Of a stretch of 64,000 nt of DNA, positions 1 to 9,989 are shown piece after piece. Made by a program: the position numbers and the translations under genes. Every line of letters begins with the position of its first letter. Position 1 is the first letter of the stretch. The notes under the pieces were generated by a model. That model was not told the DNA's origin. It saw only the letters and a program-made list of their open reading frames with translations, and ran no database searches. Source of the DNA: Ustulina deusta (taxonomy: Eukaryota; Ascomycota; Sordariomycetes; Xylariales; Xylariaceae); assembly GCA_023159155.1 (NCBI GenBank), contig JAJNNX010000037.1, positions 434,001 to 498,000 on the forward strand, written 5' to 3'.

Positions 1-1021
1 AGGCGGCGGCAGGCAGCTCGTAGGACGTGCATATACCTAGCAGTACCCAGCTAGGAATTCGCCCATCCTCATCCGATGCTTATACGGGAGTCCAGCCGCA
101 ATCCTTCTATTTAAAGCGACAAGGATGATTCGCTTGCGGCTCTGCAAGGTCATTTCCCTTGCTTTTCGTACGACGATCTTTACCCAACCAAGCTAGATAC
201 AATGCCCCTATCAGGAGTACGGTGAAAGGTTGTCAAAGGGACACATACAGTCCCTAAGAGTGTATGATACAATACAGCAGAATGATTAAAATCGTCGACC
301 TTGGTGTTGATGACTTAGTCTATACAAAAGCACTAATTTTAAACACAATAAATATCTCATCTTAGTTAGAGCAGGCGAAAATAGTTGCTTCGTCTCGACA
401 GCACTTCGAGCCCCCATAGAGCAGGCGTACACCCTAGATTGAGAAAGATAGCGGTGTGGTTTATTGAGTGGCTAAACCAATGTTAATTGCGCCACAAGAC
501 TGCCGTACACATTTTAAGACTGTCACAGGCATGATACGATATTGACAATATAAGGGACATGGATCAAAGTTTTCTAGTTTGTAGAACAAGTATGTACTTG
601 CAGAAGCATCTAATGTACCATGGTCCGCAATCCGAGCAATCCGACTTACTCCGGACCTTATCTAGACTAGTCGTGACATAACATTGACTGACATATACAC
701 CGACATTAGAGAGCAGAAGGTAAAGCCCAATCCAAGGATGGAAGCAGTGAGCAGCCAACCAAGAGCCAAGAACTCCATCCATGAAGCCAGATGAACGGCA
801 TATGTGGGCAATGATTTGTTTTGAGTCGTAGATCCGTGACAACAAAAGAAACCAATCTCAAAAGCAGAAAGCTCATTCCAAATGGGACGTGTCGTGCTGT
901 TGGCGCTGAATTCGGGATATCATACATAAGGAGGATAGTTGTTATGAGTTTATGAGTGTATCGAGGGTTGGTGGAGGAAGAGTTGAGCAGTAGTACTCGT
1001 CAGAGCTAGTTGGTTCATAAT
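1..1021. other. Intergenic flank downstream of the ankyrin gene
   Basis: Normal base composition. It lies 3' of the minus-strand ankyrin gene and should hold its 3' UTR and terminator. I see no coding region with recognisable motifs, no tRNA and no repeat family member. Short open frames on the minus strand at 564-927 overlap one another in different frames and resemble nothing I know. Confidence 0.5.
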
Positions 1022-4000
1022 TTAGAGTTGTTCGTCGTCATGGGCACTGGAAATTCCATTGGGCAACCTTCCTGGGGAGTCCAGGTTTCTGCGAAATCCA
1101 TTCACGAGATATGTTTGCGGGGACACGTTGGATGGCGACACGTTCTCCCCAGCGTATTCTGTTGGCTCATTCGAGGCCATACTTTTTGGTGTCAAGTGAG
1201 ACCCGTTCAGGACGGACTGTTTTTGTTGCTCGGTCAAAAGGTACGCCAGATTCTGTTCAACACAAAGACGGGCATAGTCAGGTTCGTCTGGCGTTACCTT
1301 AACCAACCCGTGTCTTCTGGGTACTCTGTGCTCCGGGAAAGGCTCTCTACTTGGCCTATATTTCCCCGGCTTCTCTTCGCCAACGAGTCGGCCATTGACG
1401 TAGTATTTGTTCCTTGGCGCAAAGGGACCACGGCTGGCCGCGTCTGGGTCTTGCTTCCATTTACTTGGGCCACTAAACGTAAAGAGGACCGTTTCATTTT
1501 CTGGAAGTTCGCGGTAACAGATGGAAATTCTGAGATCCCGAAGATGAGGGATTGATGGGACGATATTGAGGAAATCGGTCTCCTTTGGAACGGTCAGTAT
1601 GGGAACAATAAATCGTAAGACTAGCAGCATAACTTACTTTTACGAAGAACATGTCTGTCTCAAGGAAGAGATTGGCTGCCTCGCCACGGATTTGCTCAAG
1701 CCTTTTGTAGCCAACCGTGTGTGGGTCTCCACCATAGAGGTCTGAAAGTTGTTCTCCTAGGTGATAAAGTTTACTTTCCGTCAAAGCATATCGATCCTGC
1801 TCTAGGCGCCATATCACCGTTTTTGCGATTTTGGACACAGAAACACGTTCCCATGAAGGATCTATATTCAGTCAGCCCGCATCTAGTCAAAAGCGAAAAA
1901 GCGCAAGTGCTTACAACGTGACAACGAAAGATCCTTCTCCCCAAGGAGAAGAGCGACTTGGGTACTGAGAAGCCATTGGTCGCGACCGCCTGGCTTGCTG
2001 GTCGCTGATGGATTGATAGTGTCATATCGAACCCCTTGCGCTTTTGCGAACAGCTCTGCGATCTCCCTTTGCTTAGGATTCGGACACCCATCGAGCCAAC
2101 GCAGGAGGGGAGGTAGCTTTGAGACGCGGATTCGCTCTTGCTCTGCTTGCTGTGCCCGTTGCAGTTCTAATTCACGTGCAACTCGTTCGGCTCGCTCACG
2201 CTCCCTCTCTTGGCGCTCTTCTTCTTCTCGAAGGCGACGGGCTTCTTCTGCTGCTGCCTCTTTCTCGCGTTGAATCCTTTCTTCTTCCTCTCGCTGCCGC
2301 CGCTCTTGTTCTTCGCGCTGCCGTCGTTCTTGTTCTTCGCGCTGCCGTCGTTCTTGTTCTTCGCGCTGCCGTCGTTCTTGTTCTTCACGCTGCCGTCGTT
2401 CTTGTTCTTCACGTTGTCGCCGTTCCTGTTCCTCCTGCTGCTTCCGTTCCTGTTCTTCCTGTCGCTTGCGCTCTTCCTCTTCCCTCAATCTTTGCTCCTC
2501 TTCCAACCGAGCCTTTTCTGCTATTTCCTTACGTTTCAGCTCTTCACGTTCAAGACGACTTCGTTCTTCTGCTTCCAAACGCTTCCTCTCAGCCTCTTGC
2601 TCTTTTCGTTTTATCTCTTCTTCCTGTTTCCTCTTTCCTCGTTCCTGCAGCTCACGTTCAGCATCTTTCCTTCGAATTTCGTCGTGAACGGACGGCTCCA
2701 GTGGTGTTTTCCTCCGCTGTTTTTTGGCGTCCTCCTTCTCAGAGTTGGCGTGTATCTCACCCTCTTCCTCGGATACCTGGATCGAATCTCGCATCTCTAC
2801 GTCAGGTTCCTCAGAGGCGACAGTAATGCTCTTATCGGAGTTAGTTGACTTTTCCGATTCCCTGTGATCACGATTTGTTTTCGTTAATTTTGAAGCTTCT
2901 CTACGGTCATTCTCGGGGTTCCGTTGCCGGTGAGTAGAGTCACGGGATAGCTCCCGTTTTGTATGGCGGCTCTCGGGGGACGGAGGTTCTAAGTACCGCC
3001 TATCTTTAGCATCAGAATCCAGTTTTCGTCTCTTCACAGGTGCACCGCCGTCTTCCTTGTCACCGAACCCACGCCTAGAGGGGCTCGCGCTCGAACGATG
3101 TCTCTTCCCTGAAGCGTCAGTGGCGGAAAGTCGCTCAGTTGATTCCTCCTGCTTTAGTGCCTTTGTCCGGTTGAGATGTTTTTCGCGATCCCCTCGAGGT
3201 TTTTCCAAAGATTCATCTATCTTAGACTCGCTCCGGTCGATTCCTGAAATGTTTGATGCCAGACTTTCGCGGCGCTGTTTCTCCCGTTGACCCTTCAAGT
3301 CCTTTCCTGAAATCAGCTTTCGTCGCGGTTTCATAGCCTCACCATCAGAAGACCCCGCTACATCCGGTTCGATCAATTTTGGCATGGCAGGATTTTTCGA
3401 TCTTACGGGTGAGATTTCACGGTCCGATGATGCAGTATTGGAGCCCCGTTCGTCTCGCTTAGGGCGACCAGGTCCACGTTTTGGTGAAGTCTGCTCATCC
3501 TGAGTGCCAAAGGAGAGTGAGCGACGCTTCTCCCTAGGACTTCTGGCAGGCTTGGCGGTATTGAGTTTCTTTTTAGGTTCGGAGTCACGAGATGGGCTGG
3601 TTGAAGTCCGTCGTTTCTGTGAGCGAGATGCATCCGGAGTGGGCTCAATGCGGCTTCCCCGTCTCGAGTCCGTTTCAAGCTCCCGTTCCCGCCGGTTAGG
3701 AGAGGGTTTGGCCTTCGAAGAGCCTCTTGAACCTTTCTTATACTGGTCATAAGCTTCTTTCAAAATATGTTCCTCTTCTTTCCAGTTCGGGCCTTCCCGG
3801 CGCCGAGCGATTTCGTAATAAGTCTGCCCCTTGAATGGACGCGTTGGATTAAAGCCATTCGCATTAAGAAGAAGCTTAATAACCTCGATATTCTCCTGTC
3901 CAATAGCCGCGAGCATCGGAGTTCCGTGTTCTATTGGAAGACCCGGTACCGGTCGAGGATCAGGGTTCGCGCCGCCCAAAGCAAGCAGAAGCTCAACAAC

Positions 4001-5782
4001 GAGATTATGGCCTCCTCGTGCCGCATTTACCAAAGCCTCGGGATCATCGCAGCGCTCCTTGACCTGTAACACGCGCGTAACGGTCTCATTGTCACCGCGA
4101 GCTGCCGCTTGCCGGAGGGTTTTGTCGTCTAGATTCATGTACAGCAAATGATTGCTGGTCTTTGTCGAGCGCACTGTTCCACCACGGCGCTTCTCTGCGA
4201 GAAGACTACCGATAGGCGCAACAGGAGAATCACTATCTGCATGAGACGAAAGAGCATCGTGTAAATCTTGAGGTTGATGATCTTCAGAGGTACGACGCAT
4301 TTCGCCCACGCGTTCCTTCGCTTCTCTGAGAGCTGCACGGATTTCTTCCGCGTTATCTAGATCATCTGGAACTTTCTCCAAAGGTTCATGCCCTTCTGCA
4401 TCGGCCTTTCGAGGATTGACGCCAGCTTTTAGCAGCAGCTTGACCACACCCAGGTGGCCATTCTCTACCGCGTCCAAGAGAGGGGTTTCCTTGTCGCTAT
4501 TTCGGCAATCCAGGTTGCAGCCCGCCTCGATCAACAACTGAACGATGTTCTCGTGGCCGTTCAAAGAAGCGACTTGTAGAGGTGTGTTTCCTGCATAATC
4601 GGCAAAATTTAAATCATCTGGTCTTTCAGTGAGTCGTTTCTTGGCCGTCTCATACTCGCCTTTTGCACAGGCTTTGGCAAGGAGGGTCTGGCCATGGTTA
4701 TCAACGTGCTTCTTATGACCTGGCATCCTAGCAGGCGATATGGTTGATTCGCCTGTAATTGGAGTAGCGATACTTTTTATTTTGGAGCTCCGAGGGTGTG
4801 GGCTGCCACTTGCCGAAGAATCATCTGATTGATACTCGGTTGATTGGAGCGGAGCAGGGATACGTCGCTTCTTGCTGCTTAAGCCATTCGAAGATTGAGA
4901 GGGCAACTGGGTAGAGATGCTGCGGCGATGGATACGAGAAGGTGGCGAGGCGGATCGGTTTCTGGGGGTGTATTGTTGTTTATCTACGTGTTTCCCAGAC
5001 GACGTCCTATAGTCCCTATCTCGAACACCAGCTGACGCATCAATGCTAGTATCCGAGATGCGTGGTCGCCGACCCTTTCGCATCTCTCCGTCATCATCTG
5101 ACTCTGTCTTGACGGCTTTTCGTTTACCAGGAAGGAGCCTCTCCACCGACTTGACTTCATCCTTATGAGATACCTTATGCGACCGCGACTTTGATGATTC
5201 GGACCCAGATTCTGATTGAACATCGCCAGACCTGCGACGTCTGTGCAATGATATGTTACTGGCGCGATTATGAACAAGAGGAGAATTGGGGGCAGAACCA
5301 GGTGCACTGGAGTTGTCTTTCGCTCGTTGTTTTTCCTTCTCAACCTGCCGTTTTTTCCTCCCCGCTAACGAGATCGAACTGGCATCGTCGGAATGACCAC
5401 CGTTGCGATCTGCATCTCTGGTATCTTTCAAGGGCTTCCGGGGCTGGGGTATACTGTTGATCTCTTCATCGCTCTTGTCCTCATGTTTGATGACCTTGCG
5501 AGGTTTCGACGGCGAGATGCTATCCTTTCCGGGCAAGACGATTGTCTCCGCATCAGAATTTTGATCGAGAACAGCATCTTCGTCGAGGGTGCTAGATGAG
5601 ATTGTTGCAGGCCGAGGATCCTTAGCTAAAGACACAAATTTGTTGTTCGTAGGCGATTTGAGTGTATTCGTCGCGGTCGCAGAGGTCGGCTTTGATTTAG
5701 GGCCGTCAGCGCTCGAGTCTGCTTCCTTTGGGGAAGCGAGCTGCTTCGTACTTGAGGACTCGGCAGCATTCTGCGCATCCAT
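1022..5782 (-). CDS. hos4: Ankyrin-repeat Set3-complex subunit, Hos4-like (3 exons)
   Basis: Exons read 5782-1915, 1861-1638 and 1582-1022 on the minus strand, giving 1,550 residues. Two introns (53 and 55 bp) are GT-AG and keep the frame (phases 1 and 0). The open frame extends upstream to 5839, but only through a TTG; the first in-frame ATG is at 5782. Seen: a long Ser/Arg/Lys-rich, probably disordered N-terminus; ankyrin repeats at about 364-470 with classic TPL and VKLLL signatures; a second ankyrin-like block at about 545-680; another basic disordered stretch; an extremely charged Glu/Arg/Gln coiled coil at about 1034-1220; then a conserved-looking C-terminus beginning LPPLLRWLDGCPNPKQ and continuing through exons 2 and 3. 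Known: Hos4 is the ankyrin subunit of the Set3/Hos2 histone deacetylase complex, which represses transcription in the nucleus. Inferred: this is the filamentous-fungal counterpart. The domain order fits, but the exact family is my judgement; the alternative is a generic ankyrin scaffold. Confidence 0.65.
1583..1637 (-). other. Intron 2 of the ankyrin gene
   Basis: A consensus GTAAGT donor at 1637 follows ...DMFFVK. The acceptor CCAAAG ends at 1583, and a CTGAC branch-like motif lies a few bases upstream. The intron is 55 bp, phase 0. The spliced frame continues ETDFLNIVPSIPHLRD and stays open to the stop at 1022. Confidence 0.85.
1862..1914 (-). other. Intron 1 of the ankyrin gene
   Basis: The donor is GTAAGC at 1914 and the acceptor ATATAG ends at 1862 (minus strand), 53 bp. 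Splicing joins ...LSR to a codon split after its first base and continues YPSWERVSVSKIAKTV. Using the earlier TAG as acceptor would meet a stop within three codons, so the later one is preferred. Without splicing, the exon 1 frame stops at 1883. Confidence 0.85.
2290..2457 (-). repeat. 24-bp coding minisatellite in the coiled coil
   Basis: Seven tandem 24-bp units. The central three are identical and the outer ones drift. Each unit encodes eight residues of the type EEQERRQR, so copy-number changes keep the reading frame and only lengthen the charged helix of the ankyrin protein. Confidence 0.9.
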
Positions 5783-5787
5783 AGCAT

Positions 5788-5823
5788 TTAATTCAGATAC
5801 CAGGCTCTCATACAGTACACCAT
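5788..5823 (-). promoter_or_regulatory. Upstream ORF in the ankyrin gene leader
   Basis: On the minus strand an ATG in near-ideal context (GCCACCATGG) at 5823 opens an 11-codon frame, MVYCMRAWYLN, that ends in TAA at 5788. This is five bases before the chosen main ATG at 5782. Another out-of-frame ATG overlaps the TAA at 5787. If the transcript begins upstream of 5823, this uORF should lower translation of the main frame or make it depend on reinitiation. The transcription start is unknown, so its presence in the mRNA is inferred. Confidence 0.45.
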
Positions 5824-6282
5824 GGTGGCCACTCGTCAAGACGCTGGCTAATGATCGCGCGGGCCGGGGGGGCCTATGGTGAGCGTATCTACGCAGTCGC
5901 CAATGTCTCGCGTCGTGGGGGTAAAGAGGCAGTCCGCTGGTCGCAAGTCAAACGGAGCGATCGGATAAGGGACGAGAACAATGGTACCGGAGCGGCGGGC
6001 GGCTGATGGGCTAGAGTTAGCACTACGATCAGGCAAAGTGTACTGAGACGAAGTTTATTGCTGCTGGGTCTGAATGCTGGTTGGAATTAGGGAGATGAGT
6101 AACGAGAGCGGATTGGAGAATGCTCGTTTGTGGATGGTGAAAAAAGTGAATTGAGTGAGTGCTAGACCGGGTAAGAAAGAATGGGATTAGGATGCACAAG
6201 AGCAACAGAAGAGTGAAGAGTTGGGAGTAGTGTTTCGACAGCAGGCAGGTTGAGACTGGAGAGCACCAAGCCTTGAACTCAC

Positions 6283-6306
6283 TAGGTACCTACTGCTAGG
6301 TACCTA
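6283..6306. repeat. Paired TAGGTACCTA palindromes
   Basis: Two perfect copies of the 10-bp palindrome TAGGTACCTA start 14 bp apart at 6283 and 6297. Shorter variants (GGTACT, AGTACCTA, GGTACCT) recur to about 6560 and again at about 9593 and 9704, and related words occur near the window start. They may be a fungal intergenic dispersed motif or a palindromic protein-binding site. Confidence 0.6.
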
Positions 6307-7660
6307 CATTATGTACGTTACAGGGTGATATTACAGGGGCCACAATAGGTACTCTGGGTTGAGCTTCAAAAGAGGTGGCGGACTGATAGAGTGCCGTAGG
6401 TACTTTATGTTCCGCATGATGTCGCAGGTGTACCTTGGTCAGTTGGGTGGTGTAAGCATACCTATGCTTATTACGCCCAAGTTGAATGACGCTACAGTAT
6501 CTAGGACCAAGACTAAGTACCTAGATATACCTACACATCCTGCTCATGCCATATAAAGTACCTGTTTACAGTATGTATTTAATGCTAGCACAGTGTACAG
6601 GATATGATGCACCTGCCCACCCACCAGGCTCGTCACGTCCTGACTGGCAGGGACCAGGTGGAAGGAGGTAAGACTATGCCCTGTATGGTCTAGCGCGCAT
6701 TATAGTCGTGTGGGCTAGGCTGTGCTAGTCGGCTTTCTGCTAGCGCAATACCGCTTGTACCAAGGGCGTCCAAGCATCTCTCTGCATTTCTATGCACCTT
6801 GGATACTGCCTTGCCTTTTGTGTAGCTCCAGCATGATGTTGTGTACGAGTTGTGCTGCTTGGAGACGCATGATTGGCCAAGAGCCTGCAGCCAGAGGCCG
6901 GTATTGCCGCAAAATTGCCTTTCTCTGCCCCCTGTTCCAACTCCCCCCCTCCAAGCCGCGTCCAAGCCAGTCAAGGGAAAACAAACAAAAAAAAACAAGG
7001 CAGTCCATCCGAAGCCCAAAACCACAGTCCCGCCCCTCATCTCCCACCATCTCTTCTCTCATCACTCAATCGCTTGCTGCCTGCCCGGCCGCCTCTTCTT
7101 CTCTCTCCCGTCGACAATATTCATCTATTTCTGTCTGCCTTGGTATTGTTTCATGTGGTTGGTTCAGGCTGTTAGGAATCAACTGCCCTTCCACGCGTCA
7201 TTGAGTTTCAGTTCCTTCTGCAGTACACCCTGCCCAGTACTCCCTCTGTCCACTGCCTGGAAGTACCTGATGTCCGAATCTCGGGTCCAAATTCCCCTCT
7301 CCTCGCGGAAGCGGCTCTAGGCGCATACAGAAGCGATCATCAAGGCTAGCACAGCAGCCTGATCGTCCTTCGCCCCCACTCTCGGGCGATCTCGTTTCGA
7401 TGCATCATACGTTTCGGGGATCAGTGTCACATACAATACGAGCACATCGGCGAGTCTTGCGCAAGAAATGCTTTACAGTCCCGTCCATCGACAAGTTCAA
7501 GATAGGATTTCCGCGTTCGAAGTCGGTAACGGCAGTCAATGCCCGCGTTTCGTTTTCTATTTCTCTACCGTGTAAGGACGAGGTCAGTCTCACAGGAAGA
7601 GTTACTGAAATCAAGGATTCACTCATAGTGCCCGCTTAACTCGATCATTTGCACACCGCG

Positions 7661-8419
7661 ATGGATACTCCAAACAAGCCCTTACTCCCACAATCCCTCG
7701 GTCTTACCCGAGTCCTTCAGCTGCCTTGTGCTGCTTTCTACATTTCAGAGTTTATTACCGAAGACGAAGAGAAACTCATACTCGAAAAGATAGCGTCCGC
7801 GCCAAAGCCCCGGTGGAAGCAGCTGAGTCGACGTCGATTGCAGACCTGGCCGTCAGATCTCATCAACAACAAACTGGTTGATGCGCCCCTGCCGCCATGG
7901 CTTGAAGAGCCTGTTGTTACGCGATTGCTCTCACTCTCTCTAGACAAAGATGCAGCCTCGCAGTCGCACATCTTCTCTGACAGTCCTCACAAGCGGCCCA
8001 ACCACGTACTCATCAATGAGTACCCACCGGGTATCGGTATTATGCCACATAAAGACGGCGCCGCTTATCATCCAGTCGTCGCTACAGTGAGCCTAGGTGC
8101 GAGCATCTGTCTAAACATCCATGAGATGAAAGAGGATGGCACGCTTAACAAAACTCCAATTTGGAGAATCCTGCAAGAACCCAGAAGTCTTCTAATCACA
8201 ACTGCAGATCTCTACACGGATTATCTCCATGGTATTGACGACATCATGGAAGACATCGAGCTCTCAGGACAAACAATCGCTAATTGGTCCTTGCTACGAC
8301 CAAGTTCGAGGTTTCACCACGGCCGGAACCTACGCCAACCGCGCACCAGTTTAACCTACCGAGACGTGATCAGTGTCTCCAAGTTGGGGAGCAAACTCGT
8401 GTTCAACCAGAAAAAGTGA
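7661..8419 (+). CDS. ALKBH6: AlkB homologue 6-like 2OG/Fe(II) dioxygenase
   Basis: A single exon of 252 residues. The open frame begins slightly upstream with a TTG; the first ATG, in good context (ACCGCGATGG), is at 7661. Fe(II) ligands are visible as the HxD pair H130/D132 (in MPHKDG) and distal H190 (in YLHGID). The 2-oxoglutarate-binding arginine motif RxxxxxR is at R228/R234 (RTSLTYR). The NHVLINEYPPGIGIMPHKDG segment and the WRILQEPRSLLI segment are typical of fungal ALKBH6-like proteins. Known: AlkB-family enzymes oxidatively remove alkyl groups from nucleic acids; the substrate of ALKBH6 is not firmly settled. Length and motifs are complete, with no sign of decay. The gene converges on the polyprenol-reductase-like gene, with only 25 bp between stop codons, so the 3' UTRs must overlap. 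Confidence 0.85.
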   Translation: MDTPNKPLLPQSLGLTRVLQLPCAAFYISEFITEDEEKLILEKIASAPKPRWKQLSRRRLQTWPSDLINNKLVDAPLPPWLEEPVVTRLLSLSLDKDAASQSHIFSDSPHKRPNHVLINEYPPGIGIMPHKDGAAYHPVVATVSLGASICLNIHEMKEDGTLNKTPIWRILQEPRSLLITTADLYTDYLHGIDDIMEDIELSGQTIANWSLLRPSSRFHHGRNLRQPRTSLTYRDVISVSKLGSKLVFNQKK

Positions 8420-8444
8420 CATGATTTGCCTGGACTTGCTGAAC

Positions 8445-9520
8445 TCAGAACACAATGGGTAGCATTTTCCATTTCCCTTCGACCTTGTCGCTGCCGAACT
8501 TCTCGCCATACCATAACTTGGTTCCGTTGGCAGTAACACCGAGATTGATCGAAACGAATAATACTGCGCAAGCAAGAGTCTGATTATACAGCTGACCTTC
8601 GGGGGCTGCCATTACTGCCATTGACAGATAGAGCAAGCATTCGCAGGTATAGTGTGGGCACACCAGGTACCGAAACAACCCATCCTCGGGAAGCGAATAC
8701 TTCTTTAAGCCAGCGAGATGTCGGTGGCATCGATATTGCATGAACCATGCCGTTAGAAATACCGAGCTTGCAATGATCGATTTGAAAAGCGGGAATTCAA
8801 TGCCAAGACAGTTTTGGCCATAACACTGTATCGACCCTGTGTCTTGTCAATCTAAGGTGAGAGATGCCATGGGCGGCATTGCAACTTACCAGATCCCTCA
8901 ACCCATATAGATACACTTGTGCATAAATAGAAGGCATTTCCCAGGAGCCAATGGATAATCCACATCCTAGAAGACGACGGTCGCAGGACAGTCAAGTACT
9001 CATACAGGCGCCTTGCACCCTGGAGGCCCATAAACAACCAGACAACAATAACCTGGCCTGGACTCATGGATGATGTAGATTTGGAAAGCTGATTTTTCAC
9101 AATGAGCTCCAGAACAGTTCCGTGGGTGACGAATTGGGCGGCCCAAAATACCGTGCAAGATAGAGAAAGAATATAAAAGTGAATGAACCATGAATGTGGA
9201 ATCATGCCGACGGACGTGAGGCGAGAAATGAAACGAACGAGAGGTCCGGCACTGCTGTCGTCGAGTCCTCGACCAGTATCTTGGCGAGTTTGAAGGGAGG
9301 CTGACGCTGGAGCTTCGCCAGAGCTTCGCGCACCATACCGGGTCAGTAGCTGCTGTGCTGCGTCTGGCACCGCCGCAACTGTGAGCACCGCCGCCGCGCT
9401 CAGCACATAGAAGAGTTGGCATATTTGCGCTGGACTTAGGCTTGTGACGAAGTCACAGACATAGGCTGCCGGTGTCATATCGTTGTTTAGCCATGCAGCA
9501 GATAGATGAAAACACGACAT
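8445..9520 (-). CDS. DFG10: Polyprenol reductase-like, steroid 5-alpha-reductase family
   Basis: Exons read 9520-8890 and 8836-8445, giving 340 residues. The single 53-bp intron (GTAAGT donor, ACACAG acceptor, phase 1) joins WVEGSG to SIQCYGQN and restores a continuous frame. Seen: several hydrophobic segments (about 33-52, 107-128, 155-175 and 187-205 in exon 1, more in exon 2); QGARRLYE at 167-174; CPHYTCE at 270-276; and the C-terminal ANGTKLWYGEKFG at 313-325 typical of the 3-oxo-5-alpha-steroid 4-dehydrogenase C-terminal domain. Known: DFG10/SRD5A3 proteins are ER membrane enzymes that saturate the alpha-isoprene unit in dolichol synthesis, needed for N-glycosylation. It is convergent with the AlkB-like gene. 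The alternative, a sterol reductase of the same fold, is less likely given the HY and NGTK motifs. Confidence 0.85.
8837..8889 (-). other. Intron of the polyprenol reductase-like gene
   Basis: Minus-strand donor GTAAGT at 8889, acceptor ACACAG ending at 8837. An alternative TTAG acceptor upstream would run into TGA immediately. The chosen splice links two halves of one membrane-enzyme family. Confidence 0.85.
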
Positions 9521-9955
9521 GGTCAGATAGGCTGTTGAATGGACCAGGCGAAATTGAGTTATGTGGCCAGCACCAAAAACTTTTTAGTCCTAAGGTACCT
9601 CCTGCCTGTCCCTAACGGCTGGGTCCCACGGTGTAGGTACATGTAGGTATGACATGGAATCATCTATGCAATTAGAAGGTTTATTGACTTGGGCGTGACC
9701 TACCGGTACCTCATACACATGCAGGCGAGATGCCGATCCCACATGTAGCTCATATTCAAGTAATACCTCTACATGTACTGAAATGGGCAAAGTGAGTAAA
9801 TTTAATACAGGGCACTCACCTTGCCCTGTACACGGAAATAGGCCGAACCTGCACTTCCAGATATGATATCTAGATTAATTATTTCGGGGCTCTAAGGTGT
9901 CAATGTAAGTCTACTTTAGCACAACACACATATCTATCCGCGCTATTCCAGTACA
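9521..9955. promoter_or_regulatory. Upstream region of the DFG10-like gene
   Basis: The promoter side of the minus-strand gene starting at 9520. It contains several GGTACC/GTAGGTA words (about 9593, 9637 and 9704), like those in the divergent promoter. No other gene is seen. Base composition is normal and begins to turn A+T-rich near 9850. Confidence 0.4.
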
Positions 9956-9959
9956 TATA

Positions 9960-9989
9960 TACACATATATATATAAATATATATGTGTA
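9960..9989. repeat. Inverted repeat at the edge of the A+T block
   Basis: A perfect 13-bp inverted repeat (TACACATATATAT, 9960-9972, and its complement, 9977-9989) with a 4-base spacer. It sits where normal composition gives way to the A+T-rich block. It may be cruciform-prone or a chance of alternating AT sequence. Confidence 0.6.

Larger units (their letters stand above)
5783..7660. promoter_or_regulatory. Divergent promoter region (ankyrin / AlkB-like)
   Basis: About 1.9 kb separates two divergently oriented start codons. The half near the ankyrin gene (to about 6300) is mixed sequence. The middle (about 6280-6560) is rich in AGGTAC/GTACCT words. A C/T-rich stretch at about 6921-7130 precedes the dioxygenase gene, as is common in fungal promoters and leaders. 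Open frames inside (such as 6722-7204 and 7400-7639) have low-complexity or unfamiliar translations and look like chance frames or leader sequence. Confidence 0.55.

Noticed and set aside
564..927. Two overlapping minus-strand open frames (93 and 73 codons)
   Set aside because: They overlap each other in different frames, resemble no family and lie in the probable 3' flank; likely chance.
1010..1555. Plus-strand open frame of 181 codons
   Set aside because: It lies antisense to exon 3 of the ankyrin gene, whose spliced frame is well supported; the translation shows no motifs.
2119..2848. Long Leu/Phe-rich plus-strand frames
   Set aside because: They are the antisense of the Glu/Arg repeat region and are created by its triplet bias.
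6722..7320. Overlapping plus-strand frames in the pyrimidine-rich region
   Set aside because: Composition-driven Ser/Pro/Leu translations without motifs; the region reads better as promoter or leader of the AlkB-like gene.
7400..7639. 79-codon plus-strand frame just upstream of the AlkB-like gene
   Set aside because: It has an ATG and a stop but no family resemblance and ends 21 bp before the main ATG; probably leader sequence. I could not exclude a uORF.
8351..8741. Additional minus-strand frames, including a start at 8741
   Set aside because: They are other-frame shadows, or exon 2 of the spliced DFG10-like gene read from an internal Met.
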